Assembly: GCA_035536185.1 (NCBI GenBank)
Contig: DATLOM010000004.1
Span: forward strand, 1-51,907
Direction: 5' to 3'
Length of the DNA: 51,907 bases
DNA from: GCA-2861595 sp035536185
GTDB lineage: Bacteria; Actinomycetota; Acidimicrobiia; Acidimicrobiales; GCA-2861595
The notes below the pieces were generated by a model that made no database searches, was not told the DNA's origin, and was given only the letters and a program-made list of their open reading frames with translations. Made by a program: the position numbers and the translations under genes. This document shows positions 24,901-33,218 of this stretch, one piece after another; the stretch's first letter is position 1, and the number at the start of each line of letters is the position of its first letter.

Positions 24901-25107
24901 ATGTACGTCTGCCTGTGCCGAGGTGTCAACGAGGAGACGGTGCGCAACACCATCGCCGCCGGTGCCCACGATCCGATCAGCGTGAGCCGGTGCTCGGGCG
25001 CCGGCACGGGCTGCGGCGGCTGCTTCCCGGAGCTGTGCCGGCTGCTGGAAGAGTGCGGCATCGCCGCCGGCGCCTGCGAGGACGACACCCGCCACACCGC
25101 GGCCTGA
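24901..25107 (+). CDS. bfd: Bacterioferritin-associated ferredoxin (Bfd)
   Basis: Bfd is a small [2Fe-2S] protein that reduces bacterioferritin-stored iron for release. The 68-residue product has the expected cluster ligands: CLC near the N-terminus and CSGAGTGCGGC in the middle, followed by a Cys/Gly-rich segment. AGGAG five bases before the ATG fixes the start. bfr follows 55 bp later, so the pair forms an iron-storage operon under the iron box upstream. Confidence 0.9.
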   Translation: MYVCLCRGVNEETVRNTIAAGAHDPISVSRCSGAGTGCGGCFPELCRLLEECGIAAGACEDDTRHTAA

Positions 25108-25162
25108 ACCCTCCCGCCCGGCAGGGGTCCTCGTGAGTACCATCAGCGGCGGAGGTCGAAAT

Positions 25163-25633
25163 ATGAAGGGTGACGCCGGCATCATCGAGCTGCTCAACGA
25201 CTGCCTGACGGCAGAGCTGACGGCCGTCAACCAGTACTTGCTGGACGCCAAGATGTGCGCCAACTGGGGCTACGAGCGCCTGGCCGAGCAGTTCCGCCAC
25301 GAGTCGATCGACGAGATGAAGGACGCCGAGGTCCTCATCGACCGCATCCTCTACCTGGAGGGCGTGCCCAACGTGCAGCGCCTCGGCACCGTTCGGGTCG
25401 GCGAGACGGTGAGGGAGAAGTTCGAGGCTGCCCTCGACCTGGAGAAGGCGGCCATCAGCCGCCTCAACGCCGGTATCGCCCGCTGCACCTCCAGCGGCGA
25501 CAACGGCAGCCGGGAACTGCTGGAGAAGATCCTGGTGGGCGAGGAGCACCACGCCGACTGGCTGGAGACCCAGCTGGAGCTGCTGGCCCAGCTGGGCGAC
25601 GCCCACTACCTGGCTCAGCAGGTCAGGGGCTGA
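25163..25633 (+). CDS. bfr: Bacterioferritin (haem-binding iron storage)
   Basis: Bfr assembles into a 24-mer that oxidises and stores iron. The 156-residue protein starts MKGDAG like the E. coli protein. It keeps Glu18, Glu51, the haem ligand Met52 (HESIDEMK), the LDLE region matching Glu94, and EEHH giving Glu127 and His130. Position 54, normally the ferroxidase His, is Asp here (DEMKDAE; codon GAC). GGAGG seven bases before the ATG fixes the start; an upstream frame adds a non-homologous tail. It is co-transcribed with bfd and an iron box lies upstream of both. Confidence 0.93.
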   Translation: MKGDAGIIELLNDCLTAELTAVNQYLLDAKMCANWGYERLAEQFRHESIDEMKDAEVLIDRILYLEGVPNVQRLGTVRVGETVREKFEAALDLEKAAISRLNAGIARCTSSGDNGSRELLEKILVGEEHHADWLETQLELLAQLGDAHYLAQQVRG

Positions 25634-25650
25634 AGCCGCCGACTTGTGTT

Positions 25651-25664
25651 TTAGGGGAGCCTAA
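25651..25664. promoter_or_regulatory. IdeR/DtxR-like iron box before the ferric-binding protein gene
   Basis: TTAGGGGAGCCTAA lies 15 bp before the ATG of the ferric substrate-binding protein gene. Binding this close to the start would block transcription, which suggests repression of iron uptake when iron is plentiful. Confidence 0.8.
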
Positions 25665-25679
25665 CACCATCATGTAGGC

Positions 25680-26711
25680 ATGCCGAAGAATCCCAGTGGG
25701 CGGCGGGTGGTCCTGCTCCTGACGGCGCTGGTCGCCGGCGTGCTCGCCGGCTGTGGCGGGGGCGGCGGGGACGACGGGGACCAGCTCGTGGTGTACGCCG
25801 GTCGCAACGAGAACCTCGTGCGCCCCCTCCTCGACCGCTTCGCCGAGGAGACCGGGATCGACATCAGGGTCCGCTACAACGACACGGCCGAGCTGCTCCC
25901 CACCATCCTCGAGGAGGGTTCCAACGCCCGGGCCGACGTCTTCCTGAGCCAGGACGCCGGCGCCCTGGGGGAGCTGGCCGGCAAGAGGCTCCTCCGCCCG
26001 CTTCCCGAGGAGATCCTCAACCAGGTGGAGGCCCGCTTCCGGGACGAGGGGGGCCGGTGGGTGGGCGTCACCGGGCGGGCCCGCGTCATCGCCTACAACA
26101 TCGAGCGGGTCAAGCCCGACGATCTGCCCTCCAGCGTGCTGGAGGTGACCGATCCGAGATGGAAGGGCAAGGTCGGGTTCCCGCCCACCAACGCCTCGTT
26201 CGTCTCGTTCGTCAGCTCCCTGCGGGAGATGGTGGGCGACGAGCGCACCCGCAGCTTCCTCGAAGGCCTCAAGGCCAACGGGGCCAAGCGCTACGACAAC
26301 AACGTGGTCACCCTTGACGCCGTCGCCTCGGGCGAGATCGAGCTGGGGCTGGTGAACCACTACTACCTGTACAACGAGTTCAAGGAGCGGCCCGAGGCGC
26401 CGGTGGCCAACCACTACCCCGGCCAGGCGGCCGGCGGGGAGGGGACCTTCGTGAACGTGTCGGGCGTCGGGATCCTCGCCAACACCGAGGAGCCGGCGGC
26501 CGCCGAGCGGTTCGTGAAGTTCCTGCTCGACGAGGAGGCCCAGCGCTTCTTCCGGGACGAGACGGCTGAGTACCCCCTGCGCAAGGGCGTCGATCCCATC
26601 GCCGAGCTGCCACCGCTGCGAAAGCTGAAGACGGTCGACGTTCCCCTGGCCGCTCTGGGGCGTGACCTGGAGGGCACGGTGAAGATGCTCGAGGACGCCG
26701 GCATCACTTAG
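25680..26711 (+). CDS. Ferric iron ABC transporter substrate-binding lipoprotein
   Basis: This 343-residue periplasmic-type binding protein (FbpA/FutA/AfuA group) carries Fe3+ to the permease. It has a lipoprotein signal with the lipobox LAGC near residue 24, YAGRNENLVRPLLDRFAEETG at the start of the mature domain, DVFLSQDAGAL, and NHYYLYNEFK, whose paired tyrosines bind ferric iron in this family. The iron box ends 15 bp before its ATG. Its stop codon is the first triplet of a 166-bp palindrome that fills the gap to the permease gene. Length and fold fit bacterial ferric-binding proteins; the exact substrate (free or chelated iron) is not visible. Confidence 0.88.
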   Translation: MPKNPSGRRVVLLLTALVAGVLAGCGGGGGDDGDQLVVYAGRNENLVRPLLDRFAEETGIDIRVRYNDTAELLPTILEEGSNARADVFLSQDAGALGELAGKRLLRPLPEEILNQVEARFRDEGGRWVGVTGRARVIAYNIERVKPDDLPSSVLEVTDPRWKGKVGFPPTNASFVSFVSSLREMVGDERTRSFLEGLKANGAKRYDNNVVTLDAVASGEIELGLVNHYYLYNEFKERPEAPVANHYPGQAAGGEGTFVNVSGVGILANTEEPAAAERFVKFLLDEEAQRFFRDETAEYPLRKGVDPIAELPPLRKLKTVDVPLAALGRDLEGTVKMLEDAGIT

Positions 26712-26874
26712 TGCACCGTCGCCGATATCACCTGGTGCCTCGCCGGCCAGCGATGCCCCTGGCTGCGTTGCTCCTCCTCGAAAGCCGGCAAGAGGATTCC
26801 TTCGTCGTCGCGCCTTGCCAGATGACACCGCTGACTCGCCGATGCACCCAGGCCATATCAGCGACGGAGCACTA
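26709..26874. repeat. 166-bp imperfect palindrome (MITE- or hairpin-like) inside the iron transporter operon
   Basis: The left arm from 26709 reads TAGTGCACCGTCGCC-GATAT and the right arm, reversed and complemented from 26874, reads TAGTGCTCCGTCGCT-GATAT. Pairing continues through CCTGG/TGC/TCG/CAGCG/CTGGC blocks for about 60 bp at roughly 75-80% identity, closing on a central loop near 26771-26814. The ends carry a TA on each side. The element spans exactly from the stop codon of the binding-protein gene to 3 bp before the permease ATG. A TA-flanked terminal inverted repeat suggests an IS630/mariner-type MITE. A regulatory stem-loop that lowers permease expression is the alternative. Confidence 0.75.
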
Positions 26875-26877
26875 GCC

Positions 26878-28416
26878 ATGCCCGCCGTCCCCGCCCGCCG
26901 GACGCCAGCAGGCCTGGCCGTCGCCGGCGCCGCCGTGGCCGGGGCCGCCGTTCTGCCCCTCGTGTACCTGCTCCTGCGGGCCGGCGATGCATCCGATCCC
27001 CTCGGCCTCGTCGGCTCGGACCGGGTGGTCGGGTTCCTGTGGGCCACGCTGCGCCTGGGCGTGGTGGTGACGGGGGCGGCGCTGGTCCTGGGAGTCGGGC
27101 TGGCGTGGCTCATCGAGCGGACGGACCTGCCGGGCCGGCGCTTCCTCGCCGTGGCCGCCGTCCTGCCGCTGGTGGTGCCCAGCTACGTCGGCGCGCTGGC
27201 CCTCAAGGCCGCCTTCGGCCCGGCGGGGCTCCTGGTCGAGGTGCCCGGCGTCATCGGCTTCTGGGGCGCGGCGGCGGCGCTGGCCCTTTCGAGCTATCCC
27301 TACGTCCTGTTGATGGCCCGGGCCACCCTCGCCGCCGGCGATCCCGCCCTCGAGGAGGCGGCGCGGTCTCTGGGTGACAGCCGGGCCCGGGCCTTCGTGC
27401 GGGTGCTGTTGCCGCAGTTGCGCCCGTCCATGGCGGCGGGAAGCCTGCTGGTGTTCCTGTACGTGCTGTCGGACTTCGGCGCCGTGTCGATCCTGCAGTA
27501 CGACACCCTGACCCGGGGCATCTTCCTCGAGTACCGGTCCCTTTCTCCCGACCGATCCCCCGCGGCCGTGCTGGGTGTGGTGCTCGTGGTGCTGACGCTG
27601 GCCGCCATCGGCACCGAACGCCTGGCCAGGGGGCGGGCGGCGCCTTCCCGGGCCGTCGCCGGCACCGCCCGGCCCGAGCGGATCGGCCTGGGCCGGTGGC
27701 GGTGGCCGGCGGTGGCGGCCGTGCTCGCCGTGGTGGCTGCCGGCCTCGGCGTCCCCGTGGGTGTTCTCGGGTACTGGGCCACCGTGGGATCGAGCGGCCC
27801 CGGTGCCGGCAGCGTCCTGGCCGGGGCGGCCACGACCTCGCTGGCCCTGGCCGGCGCCGCCGCGCTGGTGGCCGTGGTCGCGGCCATTCCCGTGGCCCTG
27901 CTGGCCGTCCGCCACCGCACCCGCTTCACCCGCGCCGTCGAGACCCTCTCGTTCTCGGGCTACGCCCTACCCGGACTGGTCATCGCCCTCGCCCTCGTGT
28001 TCTTCGCCGCCCCCTACCCCCTGTACCAGACCCTGTCGCTGGTGGTGCTGGCCTACGTGATCCGCTTCCTGCCCGAGGCCATCGGGTCGGTCCGGTCCTC
28101 CCTGGCCCAGGTGGACCCGGCCCTGGAGGACGTGGCCCGCTCCCTCGGCCGAGGCCGGCTGGCCACCACGGCGACCATCACCCTGCCCCTGGTGCGCCCG
28201 GGCCTGCTGGCCGGTGGCGCGCTGGTCTTCCTCACGGCGATGAAGGAGCTGCCCGCCACGCTGGTGCTGCGCCCTCCCGGCACCGACACCCTGGCCGTGC
28301 GGGTGTGGACGGGCGCCTCCGAGGGGCTCTACGCCCAGGCCGCCCCCGCCGCCCTCATCCTGGTCGTCGTGTCGGCCCTGGTGCTGTGGCCTCTCAACTG
28401 GCGGGGGGCGCGTTGA
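26878..28416 (+). CDS. Ferric iron ABC transporter permease (fused two-domain type)
   Basis: This 512-residue integral membrane protein has two permease half-domains in one chain, as usual for FbpB/SfuB-type iron transporters, with about 12 helices. Each half has an EAA loop that docks the ATPase: EEAARSLGDSRARAFVRVLLPQ in the first (region given) and EDVARSLGRGRLATTATITLPL in the second. The ATG at 26878 follows GGAG at good distance and lies directly after the 166-bp palindrome. A TTG at 26815 in the same frame would start within the palindrome. The ATPase gene overlaps its stop by 4 bp. Confidence 0.88.
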   Translation: MPAVPARRTPAGLAVAGAAVAGAAVLPLVYLLLRAGDASDPLGLVGSDRVVGFLWATLRLGVVVTGAALVLGVGLAWLIERTDLPGRRFLAVAAVLPLVVPSYVGALALKAAFGPAGLLVEVPGVIGFWGAAAALALSSYPYVLLMARATLAAGDPALEEAARSLGDSRARAFVRVLLPQLRPSMAAGSLLVFLYVLSDFGAVSILQYDTLTRGIFLEYRSLSPDRSPAAVLGVVLVVLTLAAIGTERLARGRAAPSRAVAGTARPERIGLGRWRWPAVAAVLAVVAAGLGVPVGVLGYWATVGSSGPGAGSVLAGAATTSLALAGAAALVAVVAAIPVALLAVRHRTRFTRAVETLSFSGYALPGLVIALALVFFAAPYPLYQTLSLVVLAYVIRFLPEAIGSVRSSLAQVDPALEDVARSLGRGRLATTATITLPLVRPGLLAGGALVFLTAMKELPATLVLRPPGTDTLAVRVWTGASEGLYAQAAPAALILVVVSALVLWPLNWRGAR

Positions 28417-29549
28417 CGGGCGAGGGCAGGGAGCTGGCCCCGCGGGCAGGCGAGCCCGGGGACACGGGCCCACGCGTACGCCGGCCGGGGGTCGAGCTGC
28501 TCGACGTCCACAAGTCGTTCGGAGCAGTGGCCGCCGTCCGGGGGGTGACGCTGGCCCTGGAGGCCGGCGCCGTCACCGCCCTGGTGGGCCCGAGCGGCTG
28601 CGGCAAGACGACCACGCTGCGCCTCGTCGCCGGCTTCGACACGCCCGACCGCGGTGAGGTCCGCATCGGCGGGCGGGCGGTGGCCGGTGGCGCCGGCGGC
28701 GCCGTCCCGCCCGAGCGCCGGCGGGTGGGCATGGTCTTCCAGCAACTGGCCCTGTTCCCCCACCTCGACGTGGCCGGGAACATCGCCTACGGCCTTTCCC
28801 GAACGGGTCGAGCGGAGCGGCAGGCCCGGGTGGCCGAGCTGCTGGAGCTGGTGGGGCTGGTGGGCTACGAGCGCCGGCGCCCCCACGAGCTGTCCGGCGG
28901 GCAGGCGCAACGGGTCGCCCTGGCCCGCGCCCTCGGGCCGCGTCCCGACGTCGTGCTCCTCGACGAGCCCTTCTCCAGCCTCGACGTCACCCTGCGGGCC
29001 GGCGTGCGGGCCGAGGTGCGTTCCATCCTCCAGGCCGCCGGCGCCACCGCCCTGCTCGTCACCCACGATCAGGAGGAGGCGCTGTCCCTCGGCGACCAGG
29101 TGGCGGTCATGCTGGACGGCCGCATCGCCCAGGTGGGCACCCCCGACGAGGTCTACCGCCGCCCCGTCGACCTCCACGTGGCCGGGTTCCTGGGTGCCGC
29201 CAACCTGTTCGAGGCCGAGCTAAATGACGGCGTGCTCCACACGCCGCTGGGCCTGGTGGCGGTTCCCCGCGGTGGCTCGGGCGGGGTGGTGACGGCCCTG
29301 GTCCGGCCCGAGGACCTCGACCTCCTGGACATCGGACCCGACGAAGGCGAGACCGATGGTCATGGCGGCGCCGGTGCCGTCGGTGCTGTCGGCACGGTGA
29401 CCGCCGTGGAGTACTACGGCCACGACCAGCTCGTGGTGGTGGCCCTGGCGGAGGGAAAGCCGGTGCGGGCCCGCCTCCACGCCGACCGCCGTCTCCAGCC
29501 CGGTACCCGAGTACGGGTCACCGCCCGCCGCGCCTACCCCCTGCCGTAG
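28413..29549 (+). CDS. Ferric iron ABC transporter ATP-binding protein
   Basis: This 378-residue ATPase powers the ferric transporter. It has Walker A GPSGCGKTT, the Q-loop FQQLALFPHL, the signature LSGGQAQRVALARAL, Walker B VVLLDEPFSSLD, the H-loop VTHDQEEALSLGDQ, and a C-terminal TOBE-like regulatory domain (ALVRPEDLDLL, VTAVEYYGHDQLVVV). An unusual N-terminal extension of about 30 residues, rich in Gly/Arg/Pro, precedes the nucleotide-binding domain. It starts at a TTG overlapping the permease stop (TTGA), so it is coupled to it, and completes the binding-protein/permease/ATPase set. Confidence 0.92.
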   Translation: MTGEGRELAPRAGEPGDTGPRVRRPGVELLDVHKSFGAVAAVRGVTLALEAGAVTALVGPSGCGKTTTLRLVAGFDTPDRGEVRIGGRAVAGGAGGAVPPERRRVGMVFQQLALFPHLDVAGNIAYGLSRTGRAERQARVAELLELVGLVGYERRRPHELSGGQAQRVALARALGPRPDVVLLDEPFSSLDVTLRAGVRAEVRSILQAAGATALLVTHDQEEALSLGDQVAVMLDGRIAQVGTPDEVYRRPVDLHVAGFLGAANLFEAELNDGVLHTPLGLVAVPRGGSGGVVTALVRPEDLDLLDIGPDEGETDGHGGAGAVGAVGTVTAVEYYGHDQLVVVALAEGKPVRARLHADRRLQPGTRVRVTARRAYPLP

Positions 29550-29562
29550 CCGGCGGGGCCGG

Positions 29563-30606
29563 TCAGGCCCTGTCCACCCGCTCGGCGTCGTCGACGCCCA
29601 GAGCCTCCAGCACCGCCGGCTGGTGAAGGGCGGACCGGCCGGCGGCCGCGTCACCGCTGGCGAAGGCGGCAACGATGGCGCCGTCGGCCGCGGCGGAAGC
29701 CGACTTCACCGTCGGCTGGATCCCCAGGTAGAAGCTCTCACCTTCCGCCCGCTTCACCGCGTCGCCACCGGTGTCCAGGTACTTGTGGGTGGCCAGGTAG
29801 AAGACGTAGTTCAGGCGCTCGCCCACCTCCACCGTGGCCTGCTCGAGGGCGGCCGAATCGCCCCTCGTGGCCGCGGCCTGAGCGGCCACCAGACCGGCGA
29901 CGATCGGCTCGCGCACCTTGCCCTCGCGCTTGAAGTCCGCAGCCCGCTTGTCGGCGGTGACGGCCACGCCGTTGCCGCCGGCCGTGAAGAAGGCCCACGC
30001 CTCGTCGACGTTGTGGGGGGCACCGTCGTCGGGTTCGAGGTTCTTGGCCTCCACCTTCTCCGCCGCGGCGCCCAGCTCGTCGCGCACCTTGGCGGCCAGG
30101 AGCACGGTTATCCCCTTCTCCACCCGCTGGGCCCGCACCGTGTCGGGGGCGCCGGCGGAAGCACCCGTGCCGTCGACGGCGCCGAGCACGACGGCGACCA
30201 CGTCGGGTGCGTCGACCAGCTTCTCGAAGGTGCGGTTGGACCCATCGGACCTCTTGGAGGCGCCGCCCTCGGTGATCACTGTTCGCACCGCGGCCCAGTC
30301 CACCGGCTTGCCTTCCTTGGCCGGCGCCAGCAGGTCCTTCACCTTGGCGAAGTCGGTGCCTATGGCGGTATGGGGAGCCACGTCCGAGACGGGCTTGTAG
30401 CCGTCTTCGCCCTTGCTGGCGCCGCCGGCCGAGCTACCGCCGGTGCCGCTCACCGAGCCGCTGGCGCTTCCCGACCCACTACCGCTCCCCGACCCACCGT
30501 CCTCGGAGGTGACCTGCCCGGGGCGGTCCTCCCCGTCGTCACCGCACGCTCCGGCCAGCAACGCCAGCGTCACCGCGCCGGCGGTCATCCAGCTCCGTGT
30601 CTTCAT
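29563..30606 (-). CDS. Iron-regulated lipoprotein (FEA1-like, tentative)
   Basis: This 347-residue lipoprotein has a basic signal peptide, the lipobox LLAGAC near residue 21, a Gly/Ser-rich spacer (about 35-65), and an alpha-helical mature domain with WAAVRTVITEGG, DEAWAFFTAGG and ERLNYVFYLATHKYLD. The mature part recalls FEA1-type iron-assimilation proteins, but this is from general pattern and is not certain. A perfect iron box TTAGGCGAGCCTAA lies 41 bp before its ATG, and the ferric transporter converges on it, so a role in iron acquisition is well supported by context. AAGGTGGG supplies the ribosome site. Confidence 0.7.
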   Translation of the reverse strand: MKTRSWMTAGAVTLALLAGACGDDGEDRPGQVTSEDGGSGSGSGSGSASGSVSGTGGSSAGGASKGEDGYKPVSDVAPHTAIGTDFAKVKDLLAPAKEGKPVDWAAVRTVITEGGASKRSDGSNRTFEKLVDAPDVVAVVLGAVDGTGASAGAPDTVRAQRVEKGITVLLAAKVRDELGAAAEKVEAKNLEPDDGAPHNVDEAWAFFTAGGNGVAVTADKRAADFKREGKVREPIVAGLVAAQAAATRGDSAALEQATVEVGERLNYVFYLATHKYLDTGGDAVKRAEGESFYLGIQPTVKSASAAADGAIVAAFASGDAAAGRSALHQPAVLEALGVDDAERVDRA

Positions 30607-30646
30607 GACCCACCTTCTCAATGTCAGGAGCCCCAAAGGCTATCTA

Positions 30647-30660
30647 TTAGGCGAGCCTAA
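30647..30660. promoter_or_regulatory. Perfect IdeR/DtxR-like iron box
   Basis: TTAGGC-GA-GCCTAA is a perfect palindrome, the best of the three iron boxes here. It sits 41 bp upstream of the lipoprotein gene and about 105 bp before the hybrid kinase on the other strand. Confidence 0.85.
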
Positions 30661-30765
30661 CGGAACGGCTCCGGCAACACCAGGTTCACCCTCGGCGAGC
30701 TTGCGCCGGAGGACCAGCCAGCCAAGAACGCTCGTCCCTACTATGGGCTCTATAAGATCGACAAC

Positions 30766-33171
30766 TTGACTGCCGACTCTTCAGTGGCGAAGGGTGGTCA
30801 CCGCCCGCGCCGGCGCTGGACCGACCTGTCGCTCCGCGGCAAGGGCCTCGTCGTCATGGCTCTGCCCCTCACCGCGCTGCTCCTGTCGTCCTTGAGCTTC
30901 TGGGTGACCCAGCAGAAGAACGAACGGGCCAGCGACTCCGTGGCCGAGACGCTGGCGCTCAAGACCCAGCTGCAGAGCGTCTTGAGCCTCGTCGTCGATG
31001 CCCAAACCGGCGTGCGGGGGTGGCTGATCACGGGTCAGGACCGCTTTCTGGAGCCCTACCTGTCGGCGCGGAGGGAGCTCCCGAAAACCATGAGGCGGCT
31101 CCAGGAGCTGGTCCGGGACGACCCGGCACAGAGGCGGCAGGTGCACCGGCTGGTGCCTCTGGTGGACGAGCGCCTCGCCCACACCGAGGAGCTGCGCCGA
31201 TTTGCCCAGTCCGAGGGCGGGACTTCCCCCCAGTTCCTGAACCTCATCGAGCGGGGCAAGGCGGAGACCGACGTGATCAGGGACCGCGTCGCAGACCTGG
31301 CTGAGCACGAGGACGCCTTGCTGGTCCAGCACCGGCGTAAGGCCGATCGTGCCCGCGACCAGGCCACCATCGCTCTGCTGGTGGCGATCGGGGTCGGCCT
31401 CGGAGGAGGCCTGGCGGGCGCGCTGCTGTTCACGCGGGGGGTGGCCGAGCGGGTCGGGCGCCTCGAGCAAGGTGCGCGGCGCCTGGCCGAGGGTGACGAG
31501 ATCGACGATCTCCCCGCCGGAGGCGACGAGGTGGGCAGGCTGGGTGAGAGCCTCAGGCGCGCCGGCGAGCTGCTGCGCGAGCGGGAGAAGGCACAACAAC
31601 AGGCCCGCGAGGCGGCGGAAGCGGCGAACCGCTTCAAGAGCGAGTTCCTCTCCCGCATGAGCCATGAGCTGCGAACGCCGCTCAACGCCGTCCTCGGGTT
31701 CAGCCAACTCCTCCAGCTCGACTCCCTCGACGAGGACCAGCGGGACAGTGCAGCCCAGATCGTGAAGGCCGGCCACCACCTGCTGAACCTGATCGACGAG
31801 GTGCTCGACATCTCCCGCATCGAGACGGGCCAGCTCACGCTGTCACTGGAACCGGTTGGGGTGGAGGACGTGGCGACGGAGAGCTTGGACCTGGTGCGGC
31901 CGCTGGGCGGCCACCGCCGCCTCCGCTTTCCCGATGAACCGGCCGGCGACTGCTCCTCCTTCGTACGGGCCGATCGCCAGCGCCTGAAGCAGGTGCTCGT
32001 CAACCTGCTGTCCAACGCCGTCAAGTACAACCGCAACGGGGGCGAGGTGCTTCTCGACTGCGCCAACCATCCGGATGGCAGGGTCCGCATCTCGGTCACC
32101 GACAGCGGCCCCGGCATCCCGCCCGAGAAGCTGGACCTGCTGTTCAACCCTTTCGAGAGGCTCGGCGCCGAGCAGTCCGACGTCGAGGGCACGGGCCTCG
32201 GGTTGGCGCTGGCCCGACGCCTGATGGATGCCATGGGCGGCACCCTCGGCGTCGACAGCGAGGAAGGAAGAGGCAGCACGTTCTGGTTGGAGCTCGAGGC
32301 GACGGAGGCACCCGCCAAAGCCTTCGAGCCGGTGGCGCCGGTGGCGTCGGTGGCGTCGCCGATGGAGCCGGGATCTCGCCGGTCGAAGACCCTGCTCTAC
32401 ATCGAGGACAACGTGGCCAACATCAAGCTGGTCGAGCGCATCCTGAAAAGCCGGCCGGAGATCCGCCTCCTCGTGGCCATGGAGGGTGAGCTGGGTCTGG
32501 CGCTGGCGGCCGGCCACCGGCCGGACCTGATCCTGCTCGACCTCAACCTGCCGGACATCAGCGGGGTGACCGTCCTGCACCGCCTCCGGGCCGAGCCGGC
32601 CAGCAGGAACATCCCAGTGGTGGTCGTGAGCGCCGATGCCATGCCCCGCCAGGTCATGGAGCTGCAGGCCCTCGGCGCCGCCCACTACCTCACCAAACCC
32701 TTCCTGGTCTCGGAGTTCCTGGATGTCGTCGACAGCACCGGCGGCGGGACATCTACGGCGGAGCCGCAGCCGCAGCCGGAGCCGGTCGCCGAGGCATCCG
32801 GCAACGGCGCGGCGTCGGCGACGGCCGAGGGAGTCCTCGACCCGGCCATCATCGGCTCGCTGCGGGAGCTCGGGGACGACATCGGCAGCCTCGAAGACCT
32901 CCGCTCCACCTTCTCCGACACGGCCCGCTCCACCCTCGACGAGCTCCAGGAGGCGATCGGCGAGAGGGACGGGCGGGCGTTGCGGGCGCTGGCCCACCGG
33001 CTCAAGGGCAGCTCGGGCTCCATGGGCGCCCACCGGATGGCGCGCCTGTGCGGTGAGCTCGAACAATCGTCGGGCGAGGAGCTGGACCATCGGGCGGTGG
33101 CCACGACTCTCGATCAGCTCCGCGCCGAGCTCGAAGCTGTGGAGGTCGCCCTGGCGGAGGCCCTCCCCTGA
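30766..33171 (+). CDS. Hybrid sensor histidine kinase (CHASE3-HAMP-HisKA-HATPase-REC-HPt)
   Basis: This 801-residue membrane kinase probably feeds a phosphorelay. A first helix (LVVMALPLTALLLSSLSFWV) is followed by a CHASE3-like sensor (about 45-190), a second helix (ALLVAIGVGLGGGLAGALLF), HAMP, and HisKA with SHELRTPLN (phospho-His about 300). The HATPase domain has LVNLLSNAVKYN, VTDSGPGIP and GTGLGLALARRLM. The receiver has phospho-Asp at about 592 (LLDLNLPD) and TKPF, and the HPt domain has AHRLKGSSGSMG (His about 744). The TTG at 30766 is uncertain; a GTG at 30784 is also possible. No output regulator is adjacent, but the HPt could phosphorylate a separate receiver such as the EAL-REC protein; that link is inference. 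Confidence 0.88.
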   Translation: MTADSSVAKGGHRPRRRWTDLSLRGKGLVVMALPLTALLLSSLSFWVTQQKNERASDSVAETLALKTQLQSVLSLVVDAQTGVRGWLITGQDRFLEPYLSARRELPKTMRRLQELVRDDPAQRRQVHRLVPLVDERLAHTEELRRFAQSEGGTSPQFLNLIERGKAETDVIRDRVADLAEHEDALLVQHRRKADRARDQATIALLVAIGVGLGGGLAGALLFTRGVAERVGRLEQGARRLAEGDEIDDLPAGGDEVGRLGESLRRAGELLREREKAQQQAREAAEAANRFKSEFLSRMSHELRTPLNAVLGFSQLLQLDSLDEDQRDSAAQIVKAGHHLLNLIDEVLDISRIETGQLTLSLEPVGVEDVATESLDLVRPLGGHRRLRFPDEPAGDCSSFVRADRQRLKQVLVNLLSNAVKYNRNGGEVLLDCANHPDGRVRISVTDSGPGIPPEKLDLLFNPFERLGAEQSDVEGTGLGLALARRLMDAMGGTLGVDSEEGRGSTFWLELEATEAPAKAFEPVAPVASVASPMEPGSRRSKTLLYIEDNVANIKLVERILKSRPEIRLLVAMEGELGLALAAGHRPDLILLDLNLPDISGVTVLHRLRAEPASRNIPVVVVSADAMPRQVMELQALGAAHYLTKPFLVSEFLDVVDSTGGGTSTAEPQPQPEPVAEASGNGAASATAEGVLDPAIIGSLRELGDDIGSLEDLRSTFSDTARSTLDELQEAIGERDGRALRALAHRLKGSSGSMGAHRMARLCGELEQSSGEELDHRAVATTLDQLRAELEAVEVALAEALP

Positions 33172-33218
33172 CGGCTCGCGGCTCGGCCACCAGCGACGGC
33201 ACGGCCGCCTTCGAGCAG

